From Sphingomonas phyllosphaerae FA2 (lineage in GTDB: Bacteria; Pseudomonadota; Alphaproteobacteria; Sphingomonadales; Sphingomonadaceae): 64,000 nucleotides of DNA. Position numbers and translations under genes: made by a program. Positions 41,357 through 50,551 of this stretch are shown here, in pieces (position 1 is the first letter of the stretch; each line of letters opens with the position of its first letter). The stretch is taken from the NCBI RefSeq assembly GCF_000427645.1, contig NZ_KE386571.1:3396395-3460394 (forward strand), written 5' to 3'. The notes beneath the pieces were generated by a model, which was not told where the DNA came from, searched no databases, and worked only from the letters and a program-made list of their open reading frames with translations.

Positions 41357-41955
41357 TTTACCTCGACCGTCCGCCCCGACTCACCGGGGAAATTCTTGAA
41401 GAGCGCGCCGGCGAGCCGCGCGGCGACCGAGCCGGCGTCGGCGTCGGGCGCGCTGGTGTCGGTCAGCGATTGCGCCTGGCCTTCCCAGATCGCGTCGGCA
41501 CCGTGGCGGATGCGCACCGCCAGTTCGGTGACCAGCCCGAGCCGCCCGCCCGAATCGCCGCCTACGGGGAAGCTCACGCCGCCGCCCAGCCCGGTGCCGC
41601 CGCGCCACCCTCCCGAATAGCCACCGCCGCCGATCCCGATCTGGATCGGCGAGCGCTTGGGCGGCAAACCGCGTTCGGCGCGCGTGAAGCCGACGGTGGC
41701 GATGAAGTCGGGCTTGCTGCCCGGTGCCGCGCTGGTGAAGCCGTTGCGCAGCAGCTCGGCCTCGACCGCGGCGGCATAGGTCTTGTATTCGAGGCTGGCG
41801 GACGAGGGACCGGGCAGCGGCTCGACCGCGATCGTCCCGCGCTCCGCCACCGCGTCATAATGGAAGCGCGTCGCCTGAACCGGAAAACGCTGCGGCCCGG
41901 TGGTGCAGGCAGCCAGCGGCGCCAGCGAAAGGGCCAGAAGAATCGCGCGACGCAT
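41353..41955 (-). CDS. DUF4136-like lipoprotein
   Basis: A 200-residue predicted lipoprotein. MRRAILLALSLAPLAACTTG carries a lipobox with Cys at residue 17. The mature part follows the DUF4136 pattern (FHYDAVAERGTIAVEP, YAAAVEAELLRNGF, PDFIATVGFT), with a Gly-rich middle (GIGGGGYSGGWRGGTGLGG). The function of this family is unknown. An ATG 69 bases upstream is less likely because the signal peptide would be buried. Confidence 0.85.
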   Translation of the reverse strand: MRRAILLALSLAPLAACTTGPQRFPVQATRFHYDAVAERGTIAVEPLPGPSSASLEYKTYAAAVEAELLRNGFTSAAPGSKPDFIATVGFTRAERGLPPKRSPIQIGIGGGGYSGGWRGGTGLGGGVSFPVGGDSGGRLGLVTELAVRIRHGADAIWEGQAQSLTDTSAPDADAGSVAARLAGALFKNFPGESGRTVEVK

Positions 41956-42049
41956 GACACACCCTCGATAAGATCGTTGCGACATAGCAACGCACGCTTG
42001 CGGTACAAGCTCCGGGCAACGCACACTTCGGGTGCAAGCTCCCGCTCGG

Positions 42050-42078
42050 TTGACTTTCGGGCGTGCGCTCTCTAGGCG
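42050..42078 (+). promoter_or_regulatory. candidate promoter of the L36 gene
   Basis: TTGACT and TAGGCG are separated by 17 bases, 32 bases before the start codon. It matches the arrangement before the MucR-like gene at 31923. Confidence 0.4.
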
Positions 42079-42110
42079 GCGCGCTTCCCAGTTTTCGAAG
42101 AAGCGCAGCC

Positions 42111-42236
42111 ATGAAGATCCGCAACAGCCTGAAGTCGCTCAAGGACCGTCATCGCGACAATCGCGTGATCCGCCGTCGCGGCCGGACCTATGTCATCAAC
42201 AAGACGAATCGCCGGTTCAAGGCCCGCCAGGGCTGA
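42111..42236 (+). CDS. rpmJ: 50S ribosomal protein L36, type B (cysteine-free)
   Basis: A 41-residue ribosomal protein: [20 protein letters not shown] and [13 protein letters not shown]. It lacks the zinc cysteines of the classic L36, which marks it as the type B (YkgO-like) form that most alphaproteobacteria use as their main L36. It has an individual promoter and lies 8 bases upstream of the HAD hydrolase gene, so the two may share a transcript. Confidence 0.95.
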   Translation: MKIRNSLKSLKDRHRDNRVIRRRGRTYVINKTNRRFKARQG

Positions 42237-42244
42237 TTTCCGGC

Positions 42245-42856
42245 GTGAAGCCGACGTCGGTCATCTTCGACGTCGGACACGTCCTGTACGACTGGAACCC
42301 TCGGGTTCTGTACGAGCGCCTGTTCGATGACGAACGGGCGCTCGACGTGTTCCTGAACGAGGTCGCCACGCGCGACTGGCATTTCCAGCACGACGCCGGT
42401 CGCCCGTTTGCGGAGACCAGCGCGGAGCTTGGCGCGCGCTTTCCGGACCATGCCGCGATGATCGCGCATTGGGGTCCGCGGTTCGGCGAGCAGATCCCGG
42501 GGCCGATCCCCGGTATGATCGCGATCGTCGAGGAGCTGGACGCCACCGGCGTGCCGCTGTTCGCGATCACCAACTTCAGCCACGAATTCTTCCCGCCGTT
42601 CCGCGCGCGCGAGGCGGCGGTGTTCGATCGCTTCCGCGACATCGTCGTGTCGGGCGAGGAGCGGTTGGTGAAGCCGGATGCGGCGATCTACCGGCTGGCG
42701 CTCGACCGATTCGGGCTGCGGGCGGAGGAAGCGTTCTTCATCGACGACAATGAAGCCAATATCGCCGGGGCGCAGGCGCTGGGCATCCACGCGCATCTGT
42801 TCACCGACGCCGCGACGCTGCGCCCCGCGCTGGTCGCCGCTGGCCTGCTGCGCTGA
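42245..42856 (+). CDS. HAD-family hydrolase (YihX-like phosphatase)
   Basis: A 203-residue haloacid-dehalogenase-like hydrolase. Motif I is VIFDVGHVLYDW, as in the YihX/epoxide-hydrolase-like branch, which has DxGxV rather than DxDxT; motif II is AITNFSHEF; motif III uses the Lys in VKPDAAIYRLAL; and motif IV is FIDDNEANIAGA. Start is GTG at 42245, chosen because it stands directly before the conserved first strand. Sugar phosphates are typical substrates; this is inference from the family. Confidence 0.88.
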   Translation: MKPTSVIFDVGHVLYDWNPRVLYERLFDDERALDVFLNEVATRDWHFQHDAGRPFAETSAELGARFPDHAAMIAHWGPRFGEQIPGPIPGMIAIVEELDATGVPLFAITNFSHEFFPPFRAREAAVFDRFRDIVVSGEERLVKPDAAIYRLALDRFGLRAEEAFFIDDNEANIAGAQALGIHAHLFTDAATLRPALVAAGLLR

Positions 42857-42919
42857 GGCGCGGCGGAACGATCGTCCCCACCGCGGCTTTCAGGCTCCGA
42901 CACCAGATCGGAGAGTGGC

Positions 42920-43294
42920 ATGGAAGACCAGCGCGTGTGGGCGTTCGAGGAAAGCCTGTGGACCGGCGACGCCGATCATTATCGCGAATCGATCGACGAA
43001 TCGGCGCTGATGGTCGTGCCGCAGCCGCCCTATGTCCTGGAGAGCGAAGCCGCGGTCGAGGCGGTGTCGCAGACGCCGCGCTGGGAGCAGGTGACGTTCA
43101 AGGACGGGCGGATCGTGCGCCCGCAGGAGGGGCTGATCGTGATCGCCTATGGCGTCGAGGCGACGAAGGGTGACGAGCGCTATGTGGCGCATTGCACCTC
43201 CACCTACCGCCGCGTGGAGCATGAGGTATGGACGGTCGTCCAGCACCAGCAGACCCCGCCGCTGACCGCCGAGGTCCGCGCCGAAAGCGATTGA
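42920..43294 (+). CDS. DUF4440/SnoaL-like small protein
   Basis: A 124-residue NTF2-like fold protein: RVWAFEESLWTGDADHYRES and YVAHCTSTYRRVEHEVWTVV are typical of the DUF4440-like group. No catalytic role can be assigned. AGATCGGAGAG upstream gives a good ribosome site before the ATG at 42920. Confidence 0.75.
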   Translation: MEDQRVWAFEESLWTGDADHYRESIDESALMVVPQPPYVLESEAAVEAVSQTPRWEQVTFKDGRIVRPQEGLIVIAYGVEATKGDERYVAHCTSTYRRVEHEVWTVVQHQQTPPLTAEVRAESD

Positions 43295-43359
43295 CCGTCA
43301 TCGTCTAACGGACGCCGCCCGCCGGGCAGGTGGCGGCGTCGCGTTGCGAACGCGGCGGC

Positions 43360-43608
43360 TCAGCCCATCGGCTGCGACACGTCAAGCCCGGTGACGAAGG
43401 GCAGCGAACCACGAAGCAACTGGTCTTCGAGTTCGGTGATATAGTCGCTCAACGTGTTCATCGACAGCGGATCGTTGATCATGCCGCGCGCACGGCGCGC
43501 CCTGGCCAGATCACCCCGTAAACGTCTCTCGGCAGCAGCCCGCGGCATCGTCTTCACCCCAAACCCGCGGCGGGCCATGGCGGATGACTCGGCAGCGAGA
43601 TTGTACAT
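43360..43608 (-). CDS. small hypothetical protein
   Basis: No family recognised. From the ATG at 43608 it reads MYNLAAESSAMARRGFG, a basic region (AERRLRGDLARARRARG), and a C-terminal helix (NTLSDYITELEDQLLRG). An ATG at 43638 is another possible start. Codon use looks compatible with coding and the C-terminal helix is well formed, but there is no clear ribosome site. It could be a real small regulator or a chance open frame. Confidence 0.35.
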   Translation of the reverse strand: MYNLAAESSAMARRGFGVKTMPRAAAERRLRGDLARARRARGMINDPLSMNTLSDYITELEDQLLRGSLPFVTGLDVSQPMG

Positions 43609-43735
43609 ATAGGTCAAGCTACCGCCCGAAAGTTCCAATTTGGCCCTGTTTGCGACGAAGTGTTACTCAATCCGGCGAACCGTGTCCGGCACGTCGCAGC
43701 GCGCATTAAGCGGGTGCCGACCATTACCCGGATGG

Positions 43736-43784
43736 AAATAAAAAGGCCGACACTCCGGGAGCGATCCCGAAAATGCCGGCCCTT
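43736..43784 (-). terminator. rho-independent terminator of pyruvate kinase
   Basis: Read on the minus strand, GGCCGGCA pairs with TGTCGGCC across a loop that itself contains a TCGGGA/TCCCGG stem, followed by TTTTTATTT. It lies 45 bases after the pyk stop. This is the clearest intrinsic terminator in the window. Confidence 0.85.
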
Positions 43785-43828
43785 TGTGATGGCCGTCGCG
43801 CCACCAACGGCGCGACGAATCGGTTGCC

Positions 43829-45307
43829 TTACTGCGCGCTGGGCCCGCGATAGTCCTTTAGCTCGTCGCCGACGATCTGGACGACGTGCAGCACGTTCGT
43901 CGAACCCGGCGTGCGGAACGGCACGCCCGCCATCACGATCACGCGGTCACCGGCCTTGGCGATTCCCTGCCGCAGCGCGATTCGCTTCGCCTTGGCGACC
44001 ATCTCCTCGAACGACTCGACGTCGCGCGTGTTGACGTTGTGCGTGCCCCACAGCAGCCCGAGCCGCCGTGCGGTATCCGTGCTGGGCGTCAGCACGAGGA
44101 TCGGCACCGAGGGACGCTCACGCGCGATGCGCCGCGCGGTCGACCCCGACATGGTGAAGCAGATGATCGCCGAGGCCGATACGGTGTCGGCGATGTTCTT
44201 CGCCGCCTCGGCCAGCGCGTCGGCGGTGGTCGGATCGGGGCGGGTGACGGTGAAGTGGATGCGGTCGCCGTGCATCGGGTCGCGCTCCACCGCGTCGCCG
44301 ATCGCATTCATCATTGCGACCGATTCGACCGGCCACTGGCCCGCGGCGCTTTCCGCCGACAGCATGATCGCGTCGGCGCCGTCGTAGATCGCGGTTGCGA
44401 CGTCCGACACTTCGGCGCGGGTCGGTGACGGGCTCTGGATCATCGATTCGAGCATCTGCGTCGCGACGACGACCGGGCGGCCCATGCGGCGCGCGGTTTC
44501 GACGATCCGCTTCTGGAGCGGCGGCACCGACTGCGGCGGCAGCTCGACGCCCAGATCGCCGCGCGCGACCATCACGCCGTCGCAGGCCTCGACGATTTCC
44601 TCCAGCCGCTCGATCGCGGCCGGCTTCTCGATCTTGGCGAGCAATGCCGCCTTGCCGCCGATCAGCTTGCGCGCTTCCCAGAGATCTTCGGGACGCTGTA
44701 CGAACGACAGCGCGATCCAGTCGACCCCCTGATCGATCGCGAAGGCGAGATCGGAACGGTCCTTCTCGGTCAGCGCCGCCATCGGGATGACGACGTCGGG
44801 GACGTTGAGCCCCTTGTTGTCCGAAAGCGGCCCGCCGACCTCGACGGTGGTGACGATGCGATTTTCGTCATGGTCGGTGACGCGCAGCACCAGCTTGCCG
44901 TCGTCGAGCAGCAGGCGCGCGCCCGGCTCGATCGCGGCGAAGATTTCCTTGTGCGGCAGCCGTACGCGCGAGGCATTGCCCGGCGTCGGATCATGGTCGA
45001 GCACGAAGGTGCTGCCATGTTCGAGCGTCACGCGGCCGCCATCGAACTTGCCGACGCGCAGCTTCGGCCCCTGCAGATCGGCGAGGATCGTCGTCGGGCG
45101 CTTGAACCGCTCTTCCATCGAGCGGATCGCCTGGATGACCGCGATCTTCGATTGCTGGTCGCCGTGGCTCATGTTGACGCGGAACGCATCCGCGCCCGCC
45201 TGGAAAAGGGTGGTGATCATCTCCAGCGTGTTGCTGGCCGGGCCGAGCGTCGCGAGCACGCGAACCTTGCGCGAGCGCGGAGCGATATGATTCGGGTTCA
45301 GGGTCAT
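43829..45307 (-). CDS. pyk: pyruvate kinase
   Basis: Glycolytic enzyme of 492 residues that converts phosphoenolpyruvate and ADP to pyruvate and ATP. Signatures are VLATLGPASNTLEM, ADAFRVNMSHGD, the catalytic lysine region LLAKIEKPAAIERL, MVARGDLGVELP and ATQMLESMIQSPSPTRAEVSD with the TRAE motif. A typical C-terminal allosteric domain follows. It ends in the strong terminator at 43736. The start at 45307 precedes conserved sequence by 14 residues. Confidence 0.97.
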   Translation of the reverse strand: MTLNPNHIAPRSRKVRVLATLGPASNTLEMITTLFQAGADAFRVNMSHGDQQSKIAVIQAIRSMEERFKRPTTILADLQGPKLRVGKFDGGRVTLEHGSTFVLDHDPTPGNASRVRLPHKEIFAAIEPGARLLLDDGKLVLRVTDHDENRIVTTVEVGGPLSDNKGLNVPDVVIPMAALTEKDRSDLAFAIDQGVDWIALSFVQRPEDLWEARKLIGGKAALLAKIEKPAAIERLEEIVEACDGVMVARGDLGVELPPQSVPPLQKRIVETARRMGRPVVVATQMLESMIQSPSPTRAEVSDVATAIYDGADAIMLSAESAAGQWPVESVAMMNAIGDAVERDPMHGDRIHFTVTRPDPTTADALAEAAKNIADTVSASAIICFTMSGSTARRIARERPSVPILVLTPSTDTARRLGLLWGTHNVNTRDVESFEEMVAKAKRIALRQGIAKAGDRVIVMAGVPFRTPGSTNVLHVVQIVGDELKDYRGPSAQ

Positions 45308-45373
45308 GCGCCTTCCTGCTTTGCCGGCATGGCCTTAGCGAGTAACGCCGCAGGATCAAATGACGGAGACAAC

Positions 45374-45664
45374 ATGGATCGGCTCGATACCCTCGACGAC
45401 GCCGTCGCGGCGGCGGCTTTCCGGCGGCTGGTCAGGCATTTGCGCCACCGCACCGACGCGCAGAACGTCGATCTGATGGGGCTGGCCGGTTTTTGCCGCA
45501 ACTGCCTGTCCGACTGGGTGGGCGAGGCTGGCGGGCTCGACAAGGACGAGGCGCGCGAGGCGATCTACGGCATGCCCTATGCACAGTGGAAGGCGGAGCA
45601 TCAGGGCGACGCGACGCCCGAGCAGCTCGCGCGGATGGCCGAGAGCGTGAAGAAGAACGCCTGA
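45374..45664 (+). CDS. DUF1244 family protein
   Basis: A 96-residue protein of the DUF1244 family, typical of proteobacteria: AAFRRLVRHLRHRTDAQNVD, GLAGFCRNCLSDW and EAIYGMPYAQWKAEHQ. The paired cysteines in CRNC may bind a metal. The function is unknown. It diverges from pyk with about 65 bases between; the start at 45374 is the first ATG in the conserved frame. Confidence 0.92.
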   Translation: MDRLDTLDDAVAAAAFRRLVRHLRHRTDAQNVDLMGLAGFCRNCLSDWVGEAGGLDKDEAREAIYGMPYAQWKAEHQGDATPEQLARMAESVKKNA

Positions 45665-45806
45665 GCCGGACCGCGCGCGCCCTTGAGCATCGGCTCGCGC
45701 GGGCGTAGACGCGCCGCCGCACCCCATCGGGGTATCCACCACGCCGTCCCCGCCCGCGCGATTCGCGTCGGCGTCGCGGGCGGCGTCATTGTTTTCGGGG
45801 AATATC

Positions 45807-46073
45807 ATGGCGGAAGAGCGTGGCGAAGGCATGGGCGGCGGTTCGGTGGCAGCCGACGAACTGCGGCTGTTGATCGAGCGTGCCGAGCGACTCGAAGAAG
45901 AAAAGAAGGGCATCGCCGACGACATCAAGGACGTGATGGCCGAGGCAAAGAGCCGCGGCTACGATGCCAAGGCGATCCGCAAGATCTTGCAAATCCGAAA
46001 GAAGAAGCGCGAAGAATATCGAGAAGAACAGTCGATCCTCGAAGTCTATATGCAGGCGCTCGGCATGATCTAG
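45807..46073 (+). CDS. gapR: GapR-like DNA-binding protein (DUF2312)
   Basis: An 88-residue homologue of Caulobacter GapR, a nucleoid protein that binds AT-rich, overtwisted DNA and helps replication. Conserved segments are [39 protein letters not shown] and the ending [12 protein letters not shown]. The N-terminal 18 residues are variable and Gly-rich. I chose the ATG at 45807 (MAEERGEG) because it fits the family better than the one 18 bases upstream. It is transcribed alone. Confidence 0.93.
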   Translation: MAEERGEGMGGGSVAADELRLLIERAERLEEEKKGIADDIKDVMAEAKSRGYDAKAIRKILQIRKKKREEYREEQSILEVYMQALGMI

Positions 46074-46170
46074 ATCATAGACGGCTGTCGTAGAGGCGGC
46101 CGTTAAGATTATCTTTGCTCCCCGCACCGTATACGTTTGTGGTGATCGACGGTGTTGGGGGTGACGACGG

Positions 46171-46701
46171 GTGCTAGCGGCTTTACAGACCGGCTTCCGA
46201 CCGCGGGAGGAGCGGATCACCGTGCTCGTCCCGTCGCGGATGCGGCTGGACTCCAGCTGGCACGATATCGTGATCCACAACGTCTCGTCGCGCGGGCTGA
46301 TGGCCGGATGCGATCAGCCGCCGGCAATCGGCAGCTATGTCGAAATTCGGCGCGGGACGCTCGTGATCGTCGGGCGCGTGCAATGGAACAAGGGGCGCTT
46401 CTTCGGGATGCGCTCGCAGGATCGGCTTTCGGTCAAGGCATTGATCGACGAGCCGCGCCTGGCGGGACGACCGGCGCGCGCCGATGCGAAGCCTGACAGC
46501 GACCGCCGCGCCGAACGCCGGCTGGCGCATGAAGCGCAGATGGCGCGCAAGGTGGAACGGTCGCGCAGCTTTGCGTCGATGTTCCAGTTTCTGGTGATCG
46601 TAGCGGTCGGCGTGACGCTGGCGGGGATCGCGGCGCATACCGTGTTCACGATGCTCTCCGCGCCGGCTGCGCAAATCGAGGACGCCTTGCAGGTGAAGTG
46701 A
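46171..46701 (+). CDS. PilZ-domain protein with a C-terminal membrane segment
   Basis: A 176-residue protein. The N-terminal 90 residues are PilZ-like: RPREERITVLVP (with the RxxxR-type c-di-GMP site in altered form) and HDIVIHNVSSRGLMAGC (matching the D/NxSxxG motif), then QWNKGRFFGMR. A charged region (DSDRRAERRLAHEAQMARK) leads to a single membrane helix (FQFLVIVAVGVTLAGIAAHT). Start is GTG at 46171. A membrane-tethered PilZ could act as a local c-di-GMP effector; the cyclase at 23295 is one possible source of signal. Confidence 0.85.
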   Translation: MLAALQTGFRPREERITVLVPSRMRLDSSWHDIVIHNVSSRGLMAGCDQPPAIGSYVEIRRGTLVIVGRVQWNKGRFFGMRSQDRLSVKALIDEPRLAGRPARADAKPDSDRRAERRLAHEAQMARKVERSRSFASMFQFLVIVAVGVTLAGIAAHTVFTMLSAPAAQIEDALQVK

Positions 46702-46727
46702 GGCGGGGCGGGGCGCTGGATTTCTCT

Positions 46728-46816
46728 CGTCATTGCGAGCGTAGCGACGCAATCCAGGGCCGGATCAGGACGCTCTGGATTGCTTCCCCCGGCCTTCGCC
46801 GGGGTCGCAATGACGG
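46728..46816. repeat. intergenic palindrome, family C variant
   Basis: Left arm CGTCATTGCGAGCGTAGCGA; the right arm ends GGGGTCGCAATGACGG, with GGATTGCTTCCCCCGGCCTT before it. The right arm contains an extra CCCCGGCC/GGCCGGGG-like hairpin compared with the copy at 40130. It follows the PilZ gene by 26 bases. Confidence 0.85.
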
Positions 46817-46833
46817 GTGGAGTCATGTCACCT

Positions 46834-46919
46834 CCGTCATCCCGGACTTGATCCGGGATCCCGCTTCTTCGCGGCGAGCGTTGTAGCAGCGGGGCCCCGG
46901 ATCAAGTCCGGGGCGACGG
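46834..46919. repeat. intergenic palindrome, family A
   Basis: Arms ATCCCGGACTTGATCCGGGA and GCCCCGGATCAAGTCCGGGG, ends CCGTCAT and CGACGG. It sits 17 bases after the family C element, in the convergent gap between the PilZ and HerA-like genes, so two families are in tandem here. Confidence 0.85.
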
Positions 46920-46952
46920 CAAGTATGCTGTCGGGCAGCGCCCGGCGTGACG

Positions 46953-48413
46953 CTACGCCGCCTCGGCCGGCGCGGTGGTCCATCCCAGATGCGGGATCGT
47001 GATCGAGCGTTTGCCGCCCATGTCGGTGCGCGTCACGAACAGGTCGCGCCCCTCGATATAGCCGATCAGCCGCTTGACCCGCCCGATCGAGCTGGTGCCA
47101 TAGGTGTTCGCGATCGCGATGTCGGACGGGCAGGGCGCACCGTCGCGCGCCGCCTTGGCGACCAGCAGGAACGCGCCGAGCATGTCGTCGGGCAACCCGC
47201 CGGCCAGTGCGAGCACGCTCGCCCATTCCTCGGCATGCGGATCGAAGATGCCGGCGCGCGCGCATGACAGGCGGCGGCTGAACGCGGCGAGATCGAGCGC
47301 GGGTTTGGCGATCCCGGCCATCCGGCACCGCACCTGAAAATCCTGAAAGAGCACCGCCGCCGGCCGGCCGCTGCTTTCGTCGTCGGTAACGATCGCGCGC
47401 AGCACCTCGGCATAGACCGCCTCGACCTCCTCCTCGTTGCGGTCGGGCAGCGACGGGGCGGGGGTGGCGGGTGCGGGCGCCTCGATGTCGGAGAGCAGTT
47501 CGTCTGCGGGCACGCGGCGCGGGCGCGGATCGAAGGTCATCGGCAGCGTCGGCGCCGCCTCCGGCGTGACGTCGAGCAGGGATTGCAGGTCGACCGAATC
47601 GGCCTGCGGCAGCGGAACCAGCTTCGGGCTGCCGCTGCGCGCCTGCGTCTCGACCGTGCCGATCCGCACCGTGATCGGGCGTCGCGACACCGCCGGCCCC
47701 AGCGCCATGAAGGTGCCGCGCGCCAGATCGCGGATCGATTCGGCCTGTCGCCGCTCCATGCCGAGCAGGTCGGCGGCGCGCGCCATGTCGATGTCGAGGA
47801 AGGTGCGCCCCATCAGGAAGTTGCTCGCCTCGGCGGCGACGTTCTTGGCGAGCTTCGCCAGCCGCTGCGTCGCGATCACCCCGGCGAGGCCGCGCTTGCG
47901 CCCGCGACACATCAGGTTGGTCATTGCCGACAGCGAGGCGCGGCGGACTTCCTCGGCGACCTCGCCGCCGGTGGTCGGCGCGAACAATTGCGCCTCGTCG
48001 ACCACCACCAGCGCGGGATACCAATGTTCGCGCGGCGCATCGAACAGTGCATTCAGGAAGCCGGCGGCGCAGCGCATCTGCCCCTCCGCCTCCAGCCCTT
48101 CGAGACTCAGCACCACGCTGGCGCGGTGTTCGCGAAGCCGGGCGGCGATTCGCGCCAGTTCGCGCTCGGCATAATCCGCGCCCTCGATCACGACGTGACC
48201 GTAGCGTTCGGACAAGGTGACGAAATCGCCCTCCGGGTCGATCACCACCTGTTGTACCTGCCCGGCGCTGCGTTCGAGCAGCCGGCGTAGCAGGTGCGAC
48301 TTGCCGGACCCGGAATTGCCCTGGACGAGCAATCGGGTGGCGAGCAGTTCTTCGAGGTCCATGGTCACGGGCGCGCCGCGCTCGTCGCTGCCCATGTCTA
48401 CGCTGACGGTCAT
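46953..48413 (-). CDS. HerA-like ATPase
   Basis: A 486-residue P-loop ATPase of the HerA/FtsK type. Walker A is GNSGSGKS at residues 32-39, Walker B is [13 protein letters not shown], and [21 protein letters not shown] is the sensor region typical of HerA helicases. The C-terminal 200 residues contain a Pro/Ala-rich linker and a domain that I do not recognise ([20 protein letters not shown]). Archaeal HerA works with the NurA nuclease, and some bacterial versions serve in phage defence with a second gene; here no nuclease or SIR2 gene is next to it, so it looks like a stand-alone core gene. Confidence 0.88.
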   Translation of the reverse strand: MTVSVDMGSDERGAPVTMDLEELLATRLLVQGNSGSGKSHLLRRLLERSAGQVQQVVIDPEGDFVTLSERYGHVVIEGADYAERELARIAARLREHRASVVLSLEGLEAEGQMRCAAGFLNALFDAPREHWYPALVVVDEAQLFAPTTGGEVAEEVRRASLSAMTNLMCRGRKRGLAGVIATQRLAKLAKNVAAEASNFLMGRTFLDIDMARAADLLGMERRQAESIRDLARGTFMALGPAVSRRPITVRIGTVETQARSGSPKLVPLPQADSVDLQSLLDVTPEAAPTLPMTFDPRPRRVPADELLSDIEAPAPATPAPSLPDRNEEEVEAVYAEVLRAIVTDDESSGRPAAVLFQDFQVRCRMAGIAKPALDLAAFSRRLSCARAGIFDPHAEEWASVLALAGGLPDDMLGAFLLVAKAARDGAPCPSDIAIANTYGTSSIGRVKRLIGYIEGRDLFVTRTDMGGKRSITIPHLGWTTAPAEAA

Positions 48414-48511
48414 GATCGCGCCCCGTTTGGCCGATCATGCCCCGGTTGGGCAAGCGCTTTGCGCGACCGCGGCGTGCGGCTACGGGGGCGCGTCACGAAG
48501 GGGAATCGTCC

Positions 48512-49054
48512 ATGGCGCACCGTCCACCGATCGCCGATCTCGCGCTGCGCATCATCGGCAAGCCGCGCCATTCGCTCGATGCCGAGGAACGCCGCGTCCT
48601 CGACAGCATCGATGCCGGGACCTTGGTCAGCCGCGATGCCGCCGACGAGGCCGACCTGCGCGCCAGTTTCGGCGACCGGCTGGCCGACAAGGTCGCGGCG
48701 ATCGGCGGGTCGTGGGGGTTCATTATCGCCTTCACGGTGGTGCTGGTCGGCTGGATGCTGCTCAACACCGACGTGCTGAAATATTTCGGGCTGCAGTTCG
48801 ACCCTTATCCGTACATCTTCCTCAACCTGATGCTGTCGACGCTCGCCGCGGTGCAGGCGCCCGTCATCATGATGAGCCAGAACCGGCAGGCGGCGAAGGA
48901 CCGGCTCGCCGCCGGGCTGGATTACGAGACCAATTTGCGCGCCGAGCTGGAGATCCTGCGGCTCCACGAAAAGATCGACGGGCTGGTGATCGAGCGGCTG
49001 GCGGCGCTGGAGGCGAAGATAGACGGGTTGGCGAATGCCGTCCGCCGCGCGTAA
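48512..49054 (+). CDS. DUF1003 membrane protein
   Basis: A 180-residue protein with two membrane helices ([19 protein letters not shown] and [20 protein letters not shown]) typical of DUF1003, and the signature [20 protein letters not shown] after the second helix. The C-terminus is a charged helix ([20 protein letters not shown]). The ATG at 48512 has GAAGGGG upstream and avoids an unusual basic leader from 48437. The function is unknown; some relatives are linked to cyclic-nucleotide or ion stress. It precedes yebC by 29 bases. Confidence 0.9.
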   Translation: MAHRPPIADLALRIIGKPRHSLDAEERRVLDSIDAGTLVSRDAADEADLRASFGDRLADKVAAIGGSWGFIIAFTVVLVGWMLLNTDVLKYFGLQFDPYPYIFLNLMLSTLAAVQAPVIMMSQNRQAAKDRLAAGLDYETNLRAELEILRLHEKIDGLVIERLAALEAKIDGLANAVRRA

Positions 49055-49083
49055 AGGCACGGGATTATCCGTCAGAGGCGACC

Positions 49084-49827
49084 ATGGCAGGCCATTCCAA
49101 GTTCAAGAACATCATGCACCGCAAGGGCGCGCAGGATAAGAAGCGCTCCGGCATGTTCTCCAAGCTCAGCCGCGAAATCACCGTCGCAGCGAAGATGGGG
49201 CTGCCCGATCCCGACATGAACCCGCGGCTGCGCGCCGCGATCAACGCCGCCAAGGCGCAGTCGATGCCCAAGGACAATATCCAGCGCGCGATCGACAAGG
49301 CGAGCAAGGGCGATACCGAGAATTACGAGGAAATCCGCTACGAGGGCTTCGGTCCCGGCGGCGTGAGCCTGATCATCGAGGCGCTGTCCGACAACCGCAA
49401 CCGCACCGCGACCAACGTGCGGACCGCGGTGTCGAAGAACGGCGGCAATCTGGGCGCGAGCGGTTCGGTGAGCCACGGCTTCGACCGGATGGGGCTCATC
49501 AACTATCCCGCGAGCGCGGGCGACGCCGAAAAGGTGTTCGAGGCGGCGCTGGAGGCCGGGGCCGAGGACGTGACCTCGACCGAGGAAGGTCATGAGATCT
49601 GGACCGAGCAGGGCTCGCTCCACGAGGTCGCCAAGGCGCTGGAGCCGGTGCTGGGCGAGGCCGAAGGCGCGAAGCTGGCGTGGCGCCCGCAGACGATGGT
49701 CGAGGTGACCGAGGCGGATGCGGCGACCTTGTTCAAGCTGATCGACGCGCTGGACGACGACGACGACGTCCAGACGGTGTGGGGCAATTACGAGGTGTCC
49801 GACGAGGTGATGGCGAAGCTGGGGTGA
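49084..49827 (+). CDS. YebC/PmpR-family regulatory protein
   Basis: A 247-residue protein of the YebC family, found both as DNA-binding regulators and as ribosome-associated translation factors for difficult sequences. The start [20 protein letters not shown] is highly conserved, as are [19 protein letters not shown] and the C-terminal [17 protein letters not shown]. It is often next to ruvC in alphaproteobacteria, as here, although a 200-base gap with a dyad element separates the two. Confidence 0.96.
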   Translation: MAGHSKFKNIMHRKGAQDKKRSGMFSKLSREITVAAKMGLPDPDMNPRLRAAINAAKAQSMPKDNIQRAIDKASKGDTENYEEIRYEGFGPGGVSLIIEALSDNRNRTATNVRTAVSKNGGNLGASGSVSHGFDRMGLINYPASAGDAEKVFEAALEAGAEDVTSTEEGHEIWTEQGSLHEVAKALEPVLGEAEGAKLAWRPQTMVEVTEADAATLFKLIDALDDDDDVQTVWGNYEVSDEVMAKLG

Positions 49828-49844
49828 TGCTCTGGCGGGTGAGA

Positions 49845-50016
49845 GGAAGAAGGTTTGTTCGCGCAGAGGGGCGGAGGCGCAGAGAGGTTTCTCATGCCGC
49901 GTAGCGGCGCTCATCCCCGCTTGCGTCGGCGCAGCATGTGCGCTGACGGGCGCCGCTCGACCTTGGCGCAACACCTCCGCGCTTCTGCGCCTCTGCGCGA
50001 ACAAACCTTCTTCTTG
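49845..50016. repeat. long intergenic dyad, family D (MITE-like)
   Basis: About 170 bases with terminal inverted arms of roughly 40 bases: AAGAAGGTTTGTTCGCGCAG at the left and its complement CTGCGCGAACAAACCTTCTT at the right, plus an inner GCGCAGCATGTGCGC dyad. Its core is unlike families A-C. It fills almost the entire gap between yebC and ruvC, and contains no open frame of note. Confidence 0.82.
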
Positions 50017-50033
50017 AACTGCGCTGTCCGGCC

Positions 50034-50540
50034 ATGATCATCCTCGGCCTTGATCCCGGACTCGGCACGACCGGCTGGGGCGTGATCCGCGCCGAGGGAA
50101 ACCGGCTGAGCCATGTCGGCAACGGGCAGATCCGCACCGATCCGTCGATGCCGCTGCCGCGCCGGCTCGCGAACCTTTACGCCGCGCTGATCGACGTGAT
50201 CCGCGCCGAGCGGCCCGACGAGGCGGCGGTCGAGGAGGTGTTGGGCAACACCAACGCGCAATCGACGCTCAAGCTGGGGCAGGCGCGCGGGGTCGTGCTG
50301 CTCGCCGCGAGCGGCGCGGGGCTGACGATCGGGGAATATCATCCCTCGACGGTCAAGAAGGCGGTGGTCGGCACCGGCGGCGCGGAGAAAAGGCAGATCC
50401 AGGCGATGATGGCGGTGCTGCTGCCCGGCGCGAAGCTGGCCGGACCGGATGCCGCCGACGCGCTGGCGGTCGCGATCTGCCACGCGCATCATGTCGCGAG
50501 CGCGCAGGGGATGATGCGGCGGGCGCGGGCGGGGGCCTGA
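50034..50540 (+). CDS. ruvC: crossover junction endodeoxyribonuclease RuvC
   Basis: Holliday-junction resolvase of 168 residues. The acidic catalytic residues are in [15 protein letters not shown] (Asp7), [20 protein letters not shown] (Glu) and [18 protein letters not shown] (Asp pair). The usual EEVFVN is EEVLGN here, a minor change outside the catalytic acids. The ATG at 50034 starts close to the dyad element, so that element may affect its promoter. ruvA and ruvB are not adjacent downstream. Confidence 0.95.
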   Translation: MIILGLDPGLGTTGWGVIRAEGNRLSHVGNGQIRTDPSMPLPRRLANLYAALIDVIRAERPDEAAVEEVLGNTNAQSTLKLGQARGVVLLAASGAGLTIGEYHPSTVKKAVVGTGGAEKRQIQAMMAVLLPGAKLAGPDAADALAVAICHAHHVASAQGMMRRARAGA

Positions 50541-50551
50541 CCCCGCCCCAT

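Noticed and set aside
46074..46170. Hairpin ACGGC...GCCGT after the GapR-like gene, considered as a terminator
   Set aside because: The stem is only five pairs and no T run follows, so I did not annotate it.
46953..49054. HerA-like ATPase plus DUF1003 as a defence island
   Set aside because: The two genes are divergent, no nuclease or other effector is near, and yebC-ruvC housekeeping genes follow directly.
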